Assembly: GCA_963575745.1 (NCBI GenBank)
Contig: CAUYUJ010019116.1
Span: 50,001-102,500 of the forward strand
Reading direction: 5' to 3'
Length of the DNA stretch: 52,500 bases
From: Prorocentrum cordatum
Lineage: Eukaryota > Sar > Dinophyceae > Prorocentrales > Prorocentraceae
Both the position numbers and the translations under genes were made by a program. Position 1 is the first letter of the stretch. Each line of letters opens with the position of its first letter. This document shows, in pieces, positions 1-11,077 of the stretch. Under the pieces are notes generated by a model. That model worked only from the letters and a program-made list of their open reading frames with translations, ran no database searches and had not been told where the DNA came from.

Positions 1-2590
1 GTCAACACCGACAAGGAACATCAATAATGACTAGAGTTCACCTCTGGCTACCACTTGGCGGCCTCCTGACAGTCCTCCCCGCGCGCCGCGGGACATCTGG
101 ATGTCATCATTGAACACCTTGAAAACAGCCATCCCTACCCCGACTCGACGAAGCCGCGGGCGCGCAGAATCCGCGCCCCGCTGGCATGTCCAAAGCCAGA
201 GATCGGACAACTATCTTCGCCAACCCCATAAACAACCTTCACCGTTCTGAAAATCTGCGGTCTACCAGTCTGCTCGGCTTTGAGGTGGCTCAACTGCGAG
301 CCAAGGTTATGGCGCCAGCCCCCGCGTCCGAACACATGCTGCAGCGTCTCCTTGCACCGACGCCTTGCTCACGAGATGCTCGGTATGTTTGTGCGCAGGG
401 TGACTGTTGACACATCCGCTGCGTCCCCGCACTCTGTGTAATGGCGTTTCGTCGTCTTCTTTGCATCGAAAACTACATGTGGCAATGGTATCCTTGGAAC
501 GCGTTTGCCTGCGCGCGCGCGAGGCCATGATGCGCCCGCAGCAGCAGACAACAGAAGACCAGAGAGTCGCTGCCCCTCTGGCAATTGCTCCAGATGCTCC
601 AAAAAACGCAAATCTGTCAAATGCTCAACTCGAAATTCCCAACTAATTCCAACCCAGATCCGTCATCAGGCGTCGCCCAGCAGGTCGGCCCCCTTTGTTT
701 CCACATGGCTCGAAGTGGATAGCATGCAGTCGTGTTCTGAGGGCCTCGCATGGCTTGCACTCATTGCGCAAGCGTCATACCACGCAGCCCCCTACCAGTC
801 TCCTCCACGCCAGAGCAACCCCATTCTTGATTGAAGGCTGCATTGCCCAACGTGCGAGTCAAAGCCGCAGGGGACCCTTCGGGAACTCGCGCGCTGGATC
901 CCGTAACTAAGCCTTCGTGTTGACCAAAGTTGTTGAGCATCTACCTGACACCCTGGAGCCCGATGCATTGCCGAGCTTCCTCCTGAACTGGGTCATGCTC
1001 TTTCCGGATACTCCGTGCAACGGGTGCCCGTAGGCACCAGCAGCCGGCACTCCTTGCTGCCCCAAGCGACTGGACAACTTATGCCTCCTGGAAGCCGCCG
1101 CGCACTTCGAGAGTTTGCGATGCACGGCCGCACGCTTGACTGCCCTCTGCACGCGACGCCCGCAAGCCCGTTGAAAAGCCACTTCCAAGACCCCCGCCAA
1201 GAGGCGCTGCCTGGCCCACCGCCCGCGCAGGAAGCACGCGAGCTCGAACCTTGCGCACAACCGTCTTGGCATCCTGGATCCCCGTACACAGCGCGACGTT
1301 CTTGGATGCAAGAGACAAGCCTTCCACTTCCATGGGTCGACAAGTATCCAAAAGGCATTCAGTCAACTGAAATGCCACTGATTTGCGCGAACGTCGGATC
1401 GACTGGCTGCGTTGGACAACCAGATCCTGCGGCTCATGCCCACGCGCGCGGTCGTCAGCTTGCACTTGGCGCGGTGCATTGCGCACTCGGCGCAGCGCGC
1501 GCCCGCTCTGAGCCCCTGGGCAATCGGCTGCCGCGGCGAAAGGGGCCCCGAGCATGTGCCCAGCTGCCGAAAACATCGCGCTGCCATGCGCGGCTGGCTG
1601 CAACGCTAAACTCAGTACCTCTGACGGGCAAGCCCATCAGAGAGCTGCGCGCCCGAACCTCAGCCAACCAATCGCGTCATACAACTTGCCTATGCCCGAC
1701 GGACCGCTGCCGCGATGAACGTTGAGCTTTCCTGCCAGCTCCTAATGAAGGCACCGGAGAAATACTTCGCGAAGCGCCGCGTTACCTCGCGAAACCGAAC
1801 CCCAACTAGCCTCGCACTCACCCGTTCACTGCCGAACGCGCGGTTCAAGCGCTTGCGACCGCGCGCAAGCTAGATGCGACAGAAACCATACCAGGCGATA
1901 TCCTTCCACTTTGCCTCGGAAGGGGAGCCCCGATCGCAAGTGGAACTTGGCGATGCCGACGCTGCATCGCCTCGCAGACCGACAAGAGAATAACCATCCC
2001 CTCGAGCGCGGCACCTGGTAGCCCATCGAAATCGCGCACGCGCAGCCCGCCCGCGCCCGCGGCGCCGCTCGGCTTCGCGCGTCGCAGCGCCCAGCAACTA
2101 GCAGACGCAATAAGTGGAGGCAGCGCCTCTCATTGAACGCCCCGACGAATATCGAGAAGAACAATCCTCCAAAACATGAAAATACGTTGTTTCGCCGCCG
2201 CTCTCCGCGTCGCTCAGAGCCCAAGGTCGGGCCCACTCCTGCCGCTCGTCTTCCAGCACCTTCTTTGCGCGAAGTACAGCGCCACCATGCACCAGAACGT
2301 CGCGCCCTGCAGCAGGCCCAGCACGAAGTTTGCGATGGAGAATACATACGACAGGAACTGTCTCATCCCACTCACGAAATCTGGCCATCGATCGCACTGC
2401 TGCTCTACGCTGTGCTCTCTTGGCCACCTTCTCGACGAGTTGACTGCCCACGTCATGCTCTGCTCGTTCAGCGTGCCCCCGGCGTGGTAGAAGCCCCTGC
2501 CACTGCCGCCGCATGCATATCTCTCCCCGCCGTGTCGCTGGCGACGCCTGGCCGCGCTGTTGACGATGGTGCTGGCGCGGGCCCGCCGAT
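1..2590. other. No supported gene; short coding-like scraps
   Basis: I cannot assign a gene here. Reading frames are open on both strands but lack recognisable motifs. Two scraps look more protein-like than the rest. One is a 39-codon plus-strand piece at about 914-1033 with the run DALPSFLLNWVMLFPD. The other is a minus-strand hydrophobic stretch near 2225-2390 that could be one membrane helix (LSYVFSIANFVLGLLQGATF). Both may be decayed exons of repeated elements. The GC-rich ORFs at 1015-1725 (plus) and 907-1603 (minus) overlap each other and look compositional. Confidence 0.35.
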
Positions 2591-2593
2591 TTC

Positions 2594-3415
2594 TCACCTT
2601 GCCTCGAAGATGCGCGATCCTGGATGGCGGCGCCTGCTGCGTCGTCGATATCTGAAAACTGCGGGCCTCGCCTTTCGATTTCCCAGGCATGGCCAGGCGA
2701 TGGCGCGCGTGGACCGCGGCTTCAACTGCCCAGAGCCAGCTGCTGCAAAGCGAACCGACGCCACCAGAAACATTCGAGCCAAGCAAAAGTCAGCGGCAAC
2801 AGTGAGGGCATCAGCAAGTGGGGTGGAGGAAGCAGGCGCGAAAACAACTTCCTTTCGTCGGTGCACCCGCGCGCTCACGGGGGGAAAATATACGGGGGGC
2901 CACAGGGCTTCCAGCGCTGGCTCGACTTCTGGCTCGACCGAGAACCCCCCCTGGACGTTTGCGGGAGAGCTAGCGCCTGCCAGCGTTCTCGCGCGGGGCC
3001 GCATTATTTCTCCCGTGGGGACTTCATCCGGAAACTCCCACTGCAAACCAAGCGGGCTAGCATGCACAGGGGCGGCTGGCGAGGAGGCGGGCCAGGCGAA
3101 ATTGCTCTCGTCGGCCCAGGGGCACCCCTCCGACTCGGGCCAGTCGCCGTTGTCGCAGGTGTCCTCGGAGGCCGCGTCGCCTCCGACGCCTGCGCCAACG
3201 TCGCCGATGCGCTCCTTTTCCAGCTCGAGCCTGTCGGGGAGCCGGAGCTCAAACCTCTGATTCCTAGCTTGCAACGCCTCTAGTTTATCTAGTGCTCGCT
3301 TGGCTTTGGCGATGTTAGACTTGAGCTTGGAGAGGAGGTCAAGGGCGCGAGCGGGGAGTTGGGATCCCTCAAACGCGATCTCAATGCTAAATCCGATGTA
3401 AACCTTCCAAGGCAC
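2594..3415 (-). CDS. Unrecognised ORF with short coiled-coil
   Basis: A 273-residue reading frame with no recognised family. Residues about 25-65 are rich in Leu, Lys, Ala and Glu with a heptad-like pattern (LDLLSKLKSNIAKAKRALDK), typical of a coiled coil. Residues about 70-110 are acidic and contain Gly, Ser and Trp, and the C-terminal third is Arg-rich and less protein-like. The start is uncertain, because the frame continues a few codons upstream without an obvious exon boundary. It lies upstream of hydrophobic scraps on the same strand. It may be a partial exon of a decayed mobile gene. The opposite strand also has an open frame, so this call is tentative. Confidence 0.3.
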   Translation of the reverse strand: MPWKVYIGFSIEIAFEGSQLPARALDLLSKLKSNIAKAKRALDKLEALQARNQRFELRLPDRLELEKERIGDVGAGVGGDAASEDTCDNGDWPESEGCPWADESNFAWPASSPAAPVHASPLGLQWEFPDEVPTGEIMRPRARTLAGASSPANVQGGFSVEPEVEPALEALWPPVYFPPVSARVHRRKEVVFAPASSTPLADALTVAADFCLARMFLVASVRFAAAGSGQLKPRSTRAIAWPCLGNRKARPAVFRYRRRSRRRHPGSRIFEAR

Positions 3416-4094
3416 ATCGGCCCGAGCCTGCGCATCTCTGACATGAGACCTGACCGCGTGACGAACGACAGCGACGTCAAGATCTGCAGGCGTTTGTCCT
3501 CCTTCTGGTGCGCGCGTGCACTGCGCGCCCGAGCAAATAACCTCGCTGCCGATTGTCTAGGAAGCCTGTCCCACTCAACTGGCTGCGCGCGAAATTCCAA
3601 CCTGCGACTACGAACCAAGACAATTGAATAGCACGAAGCAAACCTCCTATTTTCTTGAACCTGCTCTTTTTTAAAAAATGCACGCCTATGTCTGACGCCC
3701 CGTAGAAAGCAAACGCGGCACTTGAGATTCCTCGCGTATGAAACACACGACGAACAAACCGTCAAATGGGTTGCCACCGCGGGCTGCCTTCAGGCCTGCG
3801 GCTGCACGGGCCTCGTCCAACAGCTGAGCCGCACGGTGGCTCTTAACTGGGATCAGCTCGCCCCCCTGGCATAGCCCTCGCCTTCTGGCTTGAGCGGCGC
3901 CACTCGTGACTCCAGCCAGGTTGAATTGACGAGGGACTTCAAAGACTGCTCGCGAGCTGCTGTCGCCGACGATGCAGTTGCAGCTCTGCCAATGCGCGGC
4001 TCAGATAGCCCGGTGTAGTCGTGAACCATATCATTCCACGCTTTCTCGCCGAGACAAGTCACGCTGGCGAAGAAACCTTGCCGGTGCCAGTGGG

Positions 4095-4829
4095 TCACTG
4101 GCCACTGCTGGACGATAGTCGTTCGGCAGGCAAGGCTGCCTGGGCCTCCGGCGGCGGCGGCGGCTTGGCAGTCGCAGCCTTGCCTGCCGCCACAGGCGGA
4201 CCCTTGCCGCCGCCCTGGGTCGCCGCAGCCTCCTGCGCAGCCTTGAATCTGGCCTTGGAGAGCTTGACCGACTCGCGCTGCAGGCCCTCGGGGCTCGGCC
4301 CACCAGGTGCACCTGCATGAGGAACGCGAGCCGCTTTAGCTTCATGAGCTCCGCCGCTGCCAGCGCCACTTCTTGCGCCCATAGCTTCGCCACCGCCGTC
4401 GACAGCCGCCTTGCCATCGATGTTGACCCAACGCCTCGTGGCCGACATTCTCTCCTTCACCTCTTTCTGAACTCGCTCCACCTGGGCCAAGAAGGCCTTG
4501 AGCTCGCCATCCTTCTGCTCGAAAGACGCCTTCCACCCAGTGAGCTCCTGCTTGAGCTGCCTGGGAGTGGCCTTGTTCGTCTCTTCGCAGTGACACTCCT
4601 CGAACAAGTTCCAGAAATCGCAATTCCTGGTGATGCCGACGACCGACTTGGACTGCCCGTCGTCATCGTCATTGCCGCCGACCTTGTCCTGCTGGATGCC
4701 CTGCGCCCACGCCAACGCTGCCGAGGCTGCCTCCTTTGCGGCCTCGGCCTGCGACAACTCCAGCGCCGCTTTCCTCCTTGCCTTCATGTCTGAAGCTAAA
4801 CACGGGAACGTAGAACTTGACATATTCAT
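4095..4829 (-). CDS. Unrecognised coiled-coil, Ala/Lys-rich protein (probable exon)
   Basis: A 244-residue frame that reads as real protein, although I cannot name a family. Residues about 15-47 form an Ala/Glu/Lys helix (KARRKAALELSQAEAAKEAA). Residues about 50-62 are Asp-rich. Residues 68-85 contain three closely spaced Cys. Residues 90-130 are a strong heptad coiled coil (LKAFLAQVERVQKEVKERMS) followed by a conserved-looking RRWVNIDGKAAV segment. The tail is low-complexity Pro/Ala/Gly. A second helical piece of the same character lies just upstream at 4883-5033 on the same strand, so both may belong to one broken gene. Dinoflagellate genomes carry many repeated proteins of this type (inference). 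Confidence 0.5.
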   Translation of the reverse strand: MNMSSSTFPCLASDMKARRKAALELSQAEAAKEAASAALAWAQGIQQDKVGGNDDDDGQSKSVVGITRNCDFWNLFEECHCEETNKATPRQLKQELTGWKASFEQKDGELKAFLAQVERVQKEVKERMSATRRWVNIDGKAAVDGGGEAMGARSGAGSGGAHEAKAARVPHAGAPGGPSPEGLQRESVKLSKARFKAAQEAAATQGGGKGPPVAAGKAATAKPPPPPEAQAALPAERLSSSSGQ

Positions 4830-4882
4830 TGCCCGTGACGGTTAGAAGCAGCTCGCCACGTGCTGTCCTCTTGCTTGGCGAG

Positions 4883-5033
4883 TTATTCATCGGAACCTAG
4901 CGTGCTGCTGACCACCATGACCTGGAGTCTCGCCCGCTGTGCCTTCAGCACCGCCTGCATCTCCGCATCCTCGCTGGCCTCGCTGGCCTGCAAGAGCAGC
5001 TTGTCGAGCTCCTGGTTCTTGTTGACAGCGCCG
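4883..5033 (-). pseudogene. Helical coding fragment upstream of the 4.1-4.8 kb ORF
   Basis: A minus-strand frame of about 48 codons reads as an acidic amphipathic helix (NKNQELDKLLLQASEASEDA, then MQAVLKAQRARLQVMVVS) and ends at TAA 4883-4885. It has no start codon of its own, so it is a fragment or an internal exon. A further cysteine-containing stretch (RRCGGCNTRLV) lies in another frame at about 5150-5200. This suggests a zinc-binding N-terminal part separated from the helix by a frameshift. Function unknown. Confidence 0.35.
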
Positions 5034-5504
5034 CGACCTCAAGCACTCTTGCTGCGCATACGGTTGCTTTTCGCATGCCCCTATATGCCCCTTGTCAGCA
5101 CTCTCGTCCACGAAAGTGACAGGCCGTGCGCCGCTGGGCGAACGAGGACGGAAAAGCACGAGCCTGGTGTTGCACCCTCCGCAACGGCGCCCTTGCTTGC
5201 TGAAGATGTCAATTGTGCTCGCGCACCTTGCAAGACGAGCACCTCGTCCATGGGCGACGTTGCGGCGCCATGATCCTTGCTTTCGCACACAACTGCGAGG
5301 TCGGTGTCCGAGGCCCCCGCTCCAGTCCAACCTGCTCGTGCCGAGCCCCAGGCACGCACCAACGCGCGCGGCCCGAGCAGGAGGATCCACGTCTTGGGCC
5401 GGACCCGGGGGAAGCGGAGAGGGAGGGAGAGACAAAGTACGACGAGGGGAAAGATGAGAAGGAGGGGGGAGGAGTAATCAGGGAGGAGACTACGACCTCC
5501 CCTT

Positions 5505-5690
5505 TGTAGACGACAGCTCCCCCCCAATAGACGACTGTTCCAGCCCAGTAGACGCCTACTCCCGCCCAGTAGGAGACTACTCCCGCCCGGCAGACGACTA
5601 CCTCCCTCTGGTAGACGACTACTCCCGTCCAGAAGACGCCTACCTCCCCCCGGCAGACGACTACTCCAGGGAGTAGACGACTGCACTGGG
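5505..5690. repeat. Degenerate ~21-bp minisatellite (GTAGACGACTACTCCCGCCCA-like)
   Basis: About nine imperfect copies of a unit containing TAGACGACTACTCCCGCCC follow each other. The unit length is close to 21, a multiple of three. The minus strand therefore translates into a repeating seven-residue pattern (SRLLGGS-like) inside a long open frame. That frame is probably an artefact of the repeat. Confidence 0.75.
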
Positions 5691-5739
5691 ATCCAACACG
5701 CCCTCCTTAGAGGCCCTCCACATGGGGCCACAGCGAATG

Positions 5740-5885
5740 GGGGCTGGAGAACCAGCACACCGCACCGCCGATGCATCGGCGACGCGTCGGCGACAGCGGG
5801 ATGAAGGATCTCGGGCTCCACGTCGCGCCGCACCCGCGAGGCATCGGCGATGCGGCGCGATCCTGTGGCCCCACCTGCTCTGGCC
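5740..5885 (+). repeat. Dispersed hairpin-bearing repeat, copy A
   Basis: Contains the perfect 14-bp palindrome GCCGATGCATCGGC at 5767-5780, followed by GACGCGTC and later CATCGGCGATGCGGCGCGA. The order of blocks (hairpin, GGGAT.AA, GGGCTCCA.GTCGCGC, CATCGGCGA.GCGGCGCGA) recurs at 12895-13012 in the same orientation. Confidence 0.6.
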
Positions 5886-5979
5886 TCACCCGACCCCCGA
5901 GACCCTGAACTCAAACATGCGAATGTCTCACTGGTACTTCCGCCGCCTTCCGTCGAACGTCCGCCAGCCTTCCAGGGAG

Positions 5980-7040
5980 GAGGGGGAGGAGAAGGACGAG
6001 GAGGACGAGGACGAGGAGGAGGAGGACCAGGAGGACTGGAGAGAGAAGGGAGGCTCCCGGGGCCCGCCCCTCGGGGGGCGGGCCCGCCGCCATTCTGCTC
6101 CCGCCGGCCTCCCGCCGAGGGCGAGGCGCGCCGCGCAGGCGGCGGGGCCCCTGCCGGGGCGCGCCAGGCTTGGGCGGCCTGGGCCCCGGGCCTCGGCCCG
6201 CGAGAGCGCCTCCGTGCCGCGCGCCCGTCCCTCTCGAGGAGCTGCTCCCGGGGGGGGGGGGGCCCTCCGAAGACCGTGCCGCCCGCCCGGGGTGCCACGG
6301 CCGCCCAGAGGGGCCACGGCGCCTTCGGGGGCCGCGGCCGCTGGGGGGCCGCGGCGCTCCGCGGGGGGGGGGGGCCTTCCAAGAGGGCCGAAGGCATCCA
6401 GTACCTGAAGATGGAGGCCTGTCTTGGGACTGGTATAGGAAAACCCAGGATTTGCATCTCTGTATGCCGTTTTCTTCTCCCCACCACCTTAGCTGCAAAA
6501 GCGGTCTGGTGAAGGGGGAAGTGCGCAGGATCTGCCGTTGGACGCAATGCGTAAAAACGAGGGCCCTGCACTTGGAGTTTTTTGCCCAGAGTCTCCAGGA
6601 CAGGGCGTTTCCCATGTGTTTCGTTATAGGCAGATTTTCAACAGCATGGCTAGCACAATCGCGAATCCACCCGGGATGAGGCCGGCAGACCTAGGAGGTT
6701 ACAGCTCCGGGGACGGCACTTCATGAAAGTTGTGTACAGGAGAGACATCGACGAATTGTGGTTGCGCAAGACTCTCGGCAAATGTAGCGGCACTTTGTCG
6801 AAAGTTTTGGGGCCTGGTCCTAAGCAAGGCATTGATTGGTCCGTCGGGCGGAACAGGTTCAGAAGTAACCACGCGTTCGAGAAGTAGGGTTTGGCGGGCG
6901 GGGGGCTAACAAATTCTTTGGTCCCGCCTTCTCTCGTGTCTCACGCCGGCTCCACGAAGTGGAGCGGCGCAGTCAGAAGGTACGTATCTTCCATTTCCCT
7001 CCCCTCTTCGCTCCTGCGCGCGCGTGCTGGCAAGAGGGAG
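5980..7040. other. GC-rich low-coding stretch with G runs
   Basis: A GAG/GAC-rich run (5980-6045) is followed by very GC-rich DNA with G runs at about 6250-6262 and 6364-6373. Several frames are open on both strands because stop codons are rare at this composition. I see no domain or motif. The stretch 6400-7040 has more even base composition and no supported gene. Confidence 0.5.
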
Positions 7041-7046
7041 GGCCGT

Positions 7047-7068
7047 GCCATAGCTATTTTTGCTCAGG
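7047..7068 (+). other. Possible relict dinoflagellate spliced-leader sequence
   Basis: The 22 bases starting GCCATAGCTATTTTTGCTCA match the known dinoflagellate spliced leader consensus (DCCGUAGCCAUUUUGGCUCAAG) at 18 of 22 positions. Three of the four differences are transitions. Dinoflagellate mRNAs receive this leader by trans-splicing, and genes reinserted from mRNA keep a relict copy. No clear coding region follows directly, so this could be a decayed retrocopy or chance. My rough estimate for a match this good on either strand of a random 52.5-kb window is about 0.01. Confidence 0.4.
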
Positions 7069-7289
7069 CCGTCTGACGAGCCGGCGAGGCCGGCAAAAGC
7101 TCACCACAGAGCGCCGGCAAAACAAGCTATCACATACATCACAGGTTTGATATCGTCAATTGTTGTATTGTGTGGAAGCTCCGCTCTCCGTTCTGGAGGC
7201 GTTTTGCTCCTGCGCTCTTGTGGCTTCTCTTCTTATTATTATTCTTCTCCTTCAGGGGTTTCGGATCCTCCCAGGTCCCCTGCCAAGAG

Positions 7290-7392
7290 GAGGCAGGAGG
7301 GCGGGAGGGAGGAGGGGGGAGGCGGGAGGGAGGGAGGGAAGGAAGGGCGGGGAGGGGAGGGGAGGGGAGGGGGGGGGAGGTGCAGGGGGAGA

Positions 7393-7423
<31 letters not shown>

Positions 7424-7485
7424 GAGGAGGAGGAGGAGGAGGAGAGGAGGAGGAGGAGAAGGAGGATGAGGAGGAGGAGGAGGTG
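7290..7485 (+). repeat. GGGAGG / GAG purine array
   Basis: Purine-only DNA made of GGGAGG-type units that turn into a clean (GAG)n run from about 7399. It sits directly before the first copy of the 550-bp duplication. Confidence 0.9.
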
Positions 7486-8030
7486 AGATGAGATGAGAAA
7501 GCGGCCTGAAGCCAGGTTCGGTCGGGATACGCTGGCTCGCCGTCGGAGGCCTGCGATGAGGCCTCCCCGAAATCATCGAGAGGCTCGTCTGGCCCCTCAT
7601 CGGGCTCTCGCAAGAGGCACGCGCCTATTGATCGAATGGCAGGCAGGTCGCTTTCCTCCAGGCCAAAAGCCCTCAGCACCTCGGCTCGGGACGACATCCC
7701 CCCCCCCCAAGGCAATCACCCCGCGCAGCCCGTCCACACCAGAGTCCTGAGCCGAGGCGCTGGGAGCGGCAACGGATGGGCCAAACAAACTGGCCTTTCG
7801 CACACGCACAGCATGCGGAACACCCTGAGGGGGCTCCAAACGCAGGTCCTTAGATCTTCATTCCAACTGGGCCATTTGCCTCCTCTGACCAGCCGAAGCT
7901 AAGCTGCCCCCTCAGCCCCGCGGGCGCGTGTTCACGGAGACACAGCCGAAGAAGGGCTCGAGTGGGCTGCTCCGTGCTGAAGAAAGGGAGGAGGAGGAGG
8001 AGAAGGAGGAGGAGGAGGAGGAGGAGGAGG
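7481..8030. repeat. 550-bp tandem duplication, copy 1
   Basis: The sequence from AGGTGAGATGAGATGAGAAA to the GAG run near 8030 is repeated with period 550 at 8031-8545. Differences are few: single substitutions, a three-base and a six-base indel, and a change in C-run length. The pair therefore looks young. Confidence 0.92.
7482..7697 (-). CDS. Short exon-like ORF in duplication copy 1
   Basis: A 72-codon minus-strand frame begins with ATG at 7697 (MSSRAEVLRAFGLEESDLPA), is acidic in the middle (REPDEGPDEPLDDFGEASSQ) and ends in SSHLT before entering the TCC repeat. The duplicate at 8032-8247 encodes the same peptide. The single difference that I see inside the coding part (CCT versus CCC for Pro) is synonymous. 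No family recognised. It could be a first exon whose splice donor lies at the repeat boundary. Confidence 0.4.
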
Positions 8031-8545
8031 AGGTGAGATGAGATGAGAAAGCGGCCTGAAGCCAGGTTCGGTCGGGATACGCTGGCTCGCCGTCGGAGGC
8101 CTGCGATGAGGCCTCCCCGAAATCATCGAGGGGCTCGTCTGGCCCCTCATCGGGCTCTCGCAAGAGGCACGCGCCTATTGATCGAATGGCAGGCAGGTCG
8201 CTTTCCTCCAGGCCAAAAGCCCTCAGCACCTCGGCTCGGGACGACATCCCCCCCCCAAGGCAATCACCCCGCGCAGCCCGTCCACACCAGAGTCCTGAGC
8301 CGAGGCGCTGGGAGCGGCAACGGATGGGCCAAACAAAGTGGCCTTTCGCACACGCACAGCATGTGGAACACCCTGAGGGGGCTCCAAACGCAGGTCCTTA
8401 GATCTTCATTCCGACTGGGCCATTTGAAATGCCTCCTCTGACCAGCCGAAGCTGCCCCCTCAGCCCCGCGGGCGCGTGTTCACGGAGACACAGCCGAAGA
8501 AGGGCTCGAGTGGGCTGCTCCGTGCTGAAGCAAGGGAGGAGGAGG
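8031..8545. repeat. 550-bp tandem duplication, copy 2
   Basis: Second copy of the unit at 7481-8030. It ends in another (GAG)n run at about 8534-8585. A third, unrelated sequence follows, so the array stops at two full copies. Confidence 0.92.
8032..8247 (-). CDS. Short exon-like ORF in duplication copy 2
   Basis: Same 72-codon frame as in copy 1, starting at ATG 8247, with identical predicted protein. The neighbouring non-coding part of the duplication has accumulated several substitutions and indels, while the coding part shows only one synonymous change. This weakly favours a real coding role, but the numbers are too small for a test. Confidence 0.4.
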
Positions 8546-8734
8546 AGAAGGAGGAGGAGGAGAAGGAGGAGGAGGAGGAGGAGGAGTGGATGGAGAAGTG
8601 AGGCTTCCCCCCCTCCCAGGGGGCGGCCATGATCTGCTTCGGGAAGCTGCAGCTGTTGAAGGTGGTGTACGCCGCGGGAATCTCGCCCTTACCCCACCTC
8701 GGGAGCGCGGCAAGTCCTCCTCAATCCTCATCCC

Positions 8735-8870
8735 CTTCCTCCTCCTCCTTCTCCTCCTCCTCCTGCATCTCCTCCTCCTCCTCCTCCTCCTCCTCCGCTT
8801 CCTCCTCCTCCTGCACCTCCTCCTCCTCCTCCCTCCTCCTCCACCTCCTCTCCTCCTCCTCCTCCTCCTC
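8735..8870 (+). repeat. (CTC)n array
   Basis: Imperfect CTC/TCC triplet array that runs directly into the CAT array. Confidence 0.95.
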
Positions 8871-8935
8871 ATCATCAGCAGCATCAGCATCAGCATCAGC
8901 ATCAGCATCAGCATCAGCATCAGCATCAGCAGCAG

Positions 8936-9006
<71 letters not shown>

Positions 9007-9011
9007 CCACC

Positions 9012-9045
<34 letters not shown>

Positions 9046-9054
9046 TCATCATCA

Positions 9055-9101
<47 letters not shown>

Positions 9102-9150
9102 GCATCATCATCATCATCATCAGCATCATCAGCATCAGCATCAGCATCAG

Positions 9151-9247
<97 letters not shown>
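8871..9247 (+). repeat. (CAT/CAG)n array
   Basis: About 377 bases of CAT triplets with interspersed CAG blocks and one CAC block (9006-9026). One frame-breaking irregularity lies near 9054. All frames stay open, giving poly-Asp, poly-Met, poly-Ser or poly-His readings that are not evidence of genes. Confidence 0.97.
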
Positions 9248-9248
<1 letters not shown>

Positions 9249-9249
9249 C

Positions 9250-10090
9250 AACCCTCCTTCTCACTTTCTTCTTTTTGCATATCGTGCCACGCTGGTTCGC
9301 CGGGCGCTCCGCCCCGCCAGGCCCACGCTGGCCAGGGCGCTACGAGCTGTCGCTGACGCACCTCGCTGAGCCGCTGAGCCTCACATGTTTTCTGGCTCGT
9401 GGGCGCCCAGCGTCGCCCTCCCGTGGCTGGAGCCCCCAAGCACTGCCCCGGGATCGTTTATTTTTGATCGTCCCGACGGCCCGAAACGGGCCTCCAGAGG
9501 TCCGCACTGAGGAAGCAAGCCAGCTGCGACGATGTTCCCTTGACGCCAGATCTGGGGACCCAGGATTCCCCAGGGGTCTCCAGGAGGTCCTTTCAGAGGC
9601 TGGAAGCCTTCAGACGCACCACAACAGCAAGAGCTTCTTGAAGCCTCGATCCCCTAACCGCGATCCATGTAACCCGATGGGCCCAGAAGATCGAAACCTC
9701 CAGAATGAAAGCTCGACCTCCATTCTGGAGGCTCTTGTCGTCCATTCTGTATTCTTTTCCTCCAAAGTGGAGGTTCGACCTCCCAAATTGAAATTTTCAA
9801 TCCAGCGAGGTCAGGGGAGGTTAGAAACCTCCGGGGGGCCTAAAAGGCAAAGGAACTTCCAGAAATCTCGATACCCCCGAACCTCGAGGGGAGAGACCGT
9901 GCGTGACCAATCCTGTGGCGCAAGGTGCCCCCCCTGACCCTACAAGTCAAATGTTGTGGGCGCAGCAATCCCAGAGGATCGAACAATTCAATGTTTGAAG
10001 TCGAGCCTCCGTCCTGGATAAACCAACACACATACTGCAAAACACAGGTTTGCCAGCGTGGACCCGAAACAGTGCGTGTCTTCACTCTGG
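9250..10090. other. No supported gene; scattered GACCTCC motifs
   Basis: The frame at 9275-9937 is open but has no recognisable protein features. The sequence contains several copies of a motif like GGAGGTTCGACCTCC or its inverse (about 9710-9790). It includes the small hairpin CCTCCATTCTGGAGG at about 9718-9732. Related motifs recur near 12311 and 12568. Confidence 0.45.
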
Positions 10091-10094
10091 ATTC

Positions 10095-10197
10095 AAAAGG
10101 TACGTGGTACAAGCGATGTGGTGCTAGCTATGTGGTGCAAGCTATGCGGTGCAAGTTATGTGGCATGAGCTATGTGGTGAAAGATCTGTGGTGTAAA
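10095..10197 (+). repeat. ~17-bp repeat (GCTATGTGGTGCAA), block 1
   Basis: About six degenerate copies of a unit like AGCTATGTGGTGCA. The same repeat reappears at 11820-12015 in the same orientation, on the far side of the CGA array and the 291-bp repeat. Confidence 0.8.
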
Positions 10198-10319
10198 TAA
10201 TTTCTGTTCGCAATGAGTTGTCCACTCCACTGCTCGCGCAAACTATCCACCCACCCACCCGCAACTTGGTTTGCAACATCTCTTAAGACCGTGACGGTGG
10301 GTACCAAATGGCACTTGGC

Positions 10320-10585
10320 AACGACAGCGACGCCGACGACGACAGCGACGACGACGACGACGACGCCGCCGCCGACAACGACTACGACGACACCGACGAC
10401 GTCTCCAACGACTTCGACGACGCCGACAACGACGAAGACAACGACGACGACACCGACGACGACGACGACCACAACGACGCCGCCGACGACGACGACGACG
10501 ATGACAACGACGACGACGATGACGACGCCGACGACGACGACAACGACGACACCGACGACGACGACGACGACGTCAACGACGCCGC

Positions 10586-10621
<36 letters not shown>

Positions 10622-11077
10622 CGACGACGACGCCGACGTCGACGACGACGAAGACGACGACGACGCCGACACCGACGACGACGAAGACGACGACGACGTC
10701 GCCAACGAAGACGACGACGAGGGAGGAGGGAGGACGACGACGACGTCAACGACGACAACGACGACAACGACGAGGAAGGAGGACGGCGACGACGCGAACG
10801 ACGAAGAAGGAGGAACGACGGCGACGCCGACGACGACAACGACGAGGGAGGAGGGAAGACGACGACGACAACGACGACGACGACGACGGCGACGACGACG
10901 GCGACGAAATAGGAGGGACGACGACGAGACGCCGACGACGGACGACGACGACGACGAGGGAGGAGGAGGAAGGACGACCACAGCAACAACGACGACGGAA
11001 ACGACCACGACGCCAAAGAGAAAGACAGAGGACGACGTAGGCGACGACGACGACAACGACGACGCGGGAGGAGGGAG

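Noticed and set aside
1015-1725. 236-codon plus-strand frame
   Set aside because: Overlaps several minus-strand frames and has no protein-like features beyond GC composition.
8480-9439. Very long open frames (poly-Asp, poly-Met, poly-Ser, poly-His) over the CAT/CTC arrays
   Set aside because: Triplet repeats keep all frames open; no non-repeat protein sequence supports a gene.
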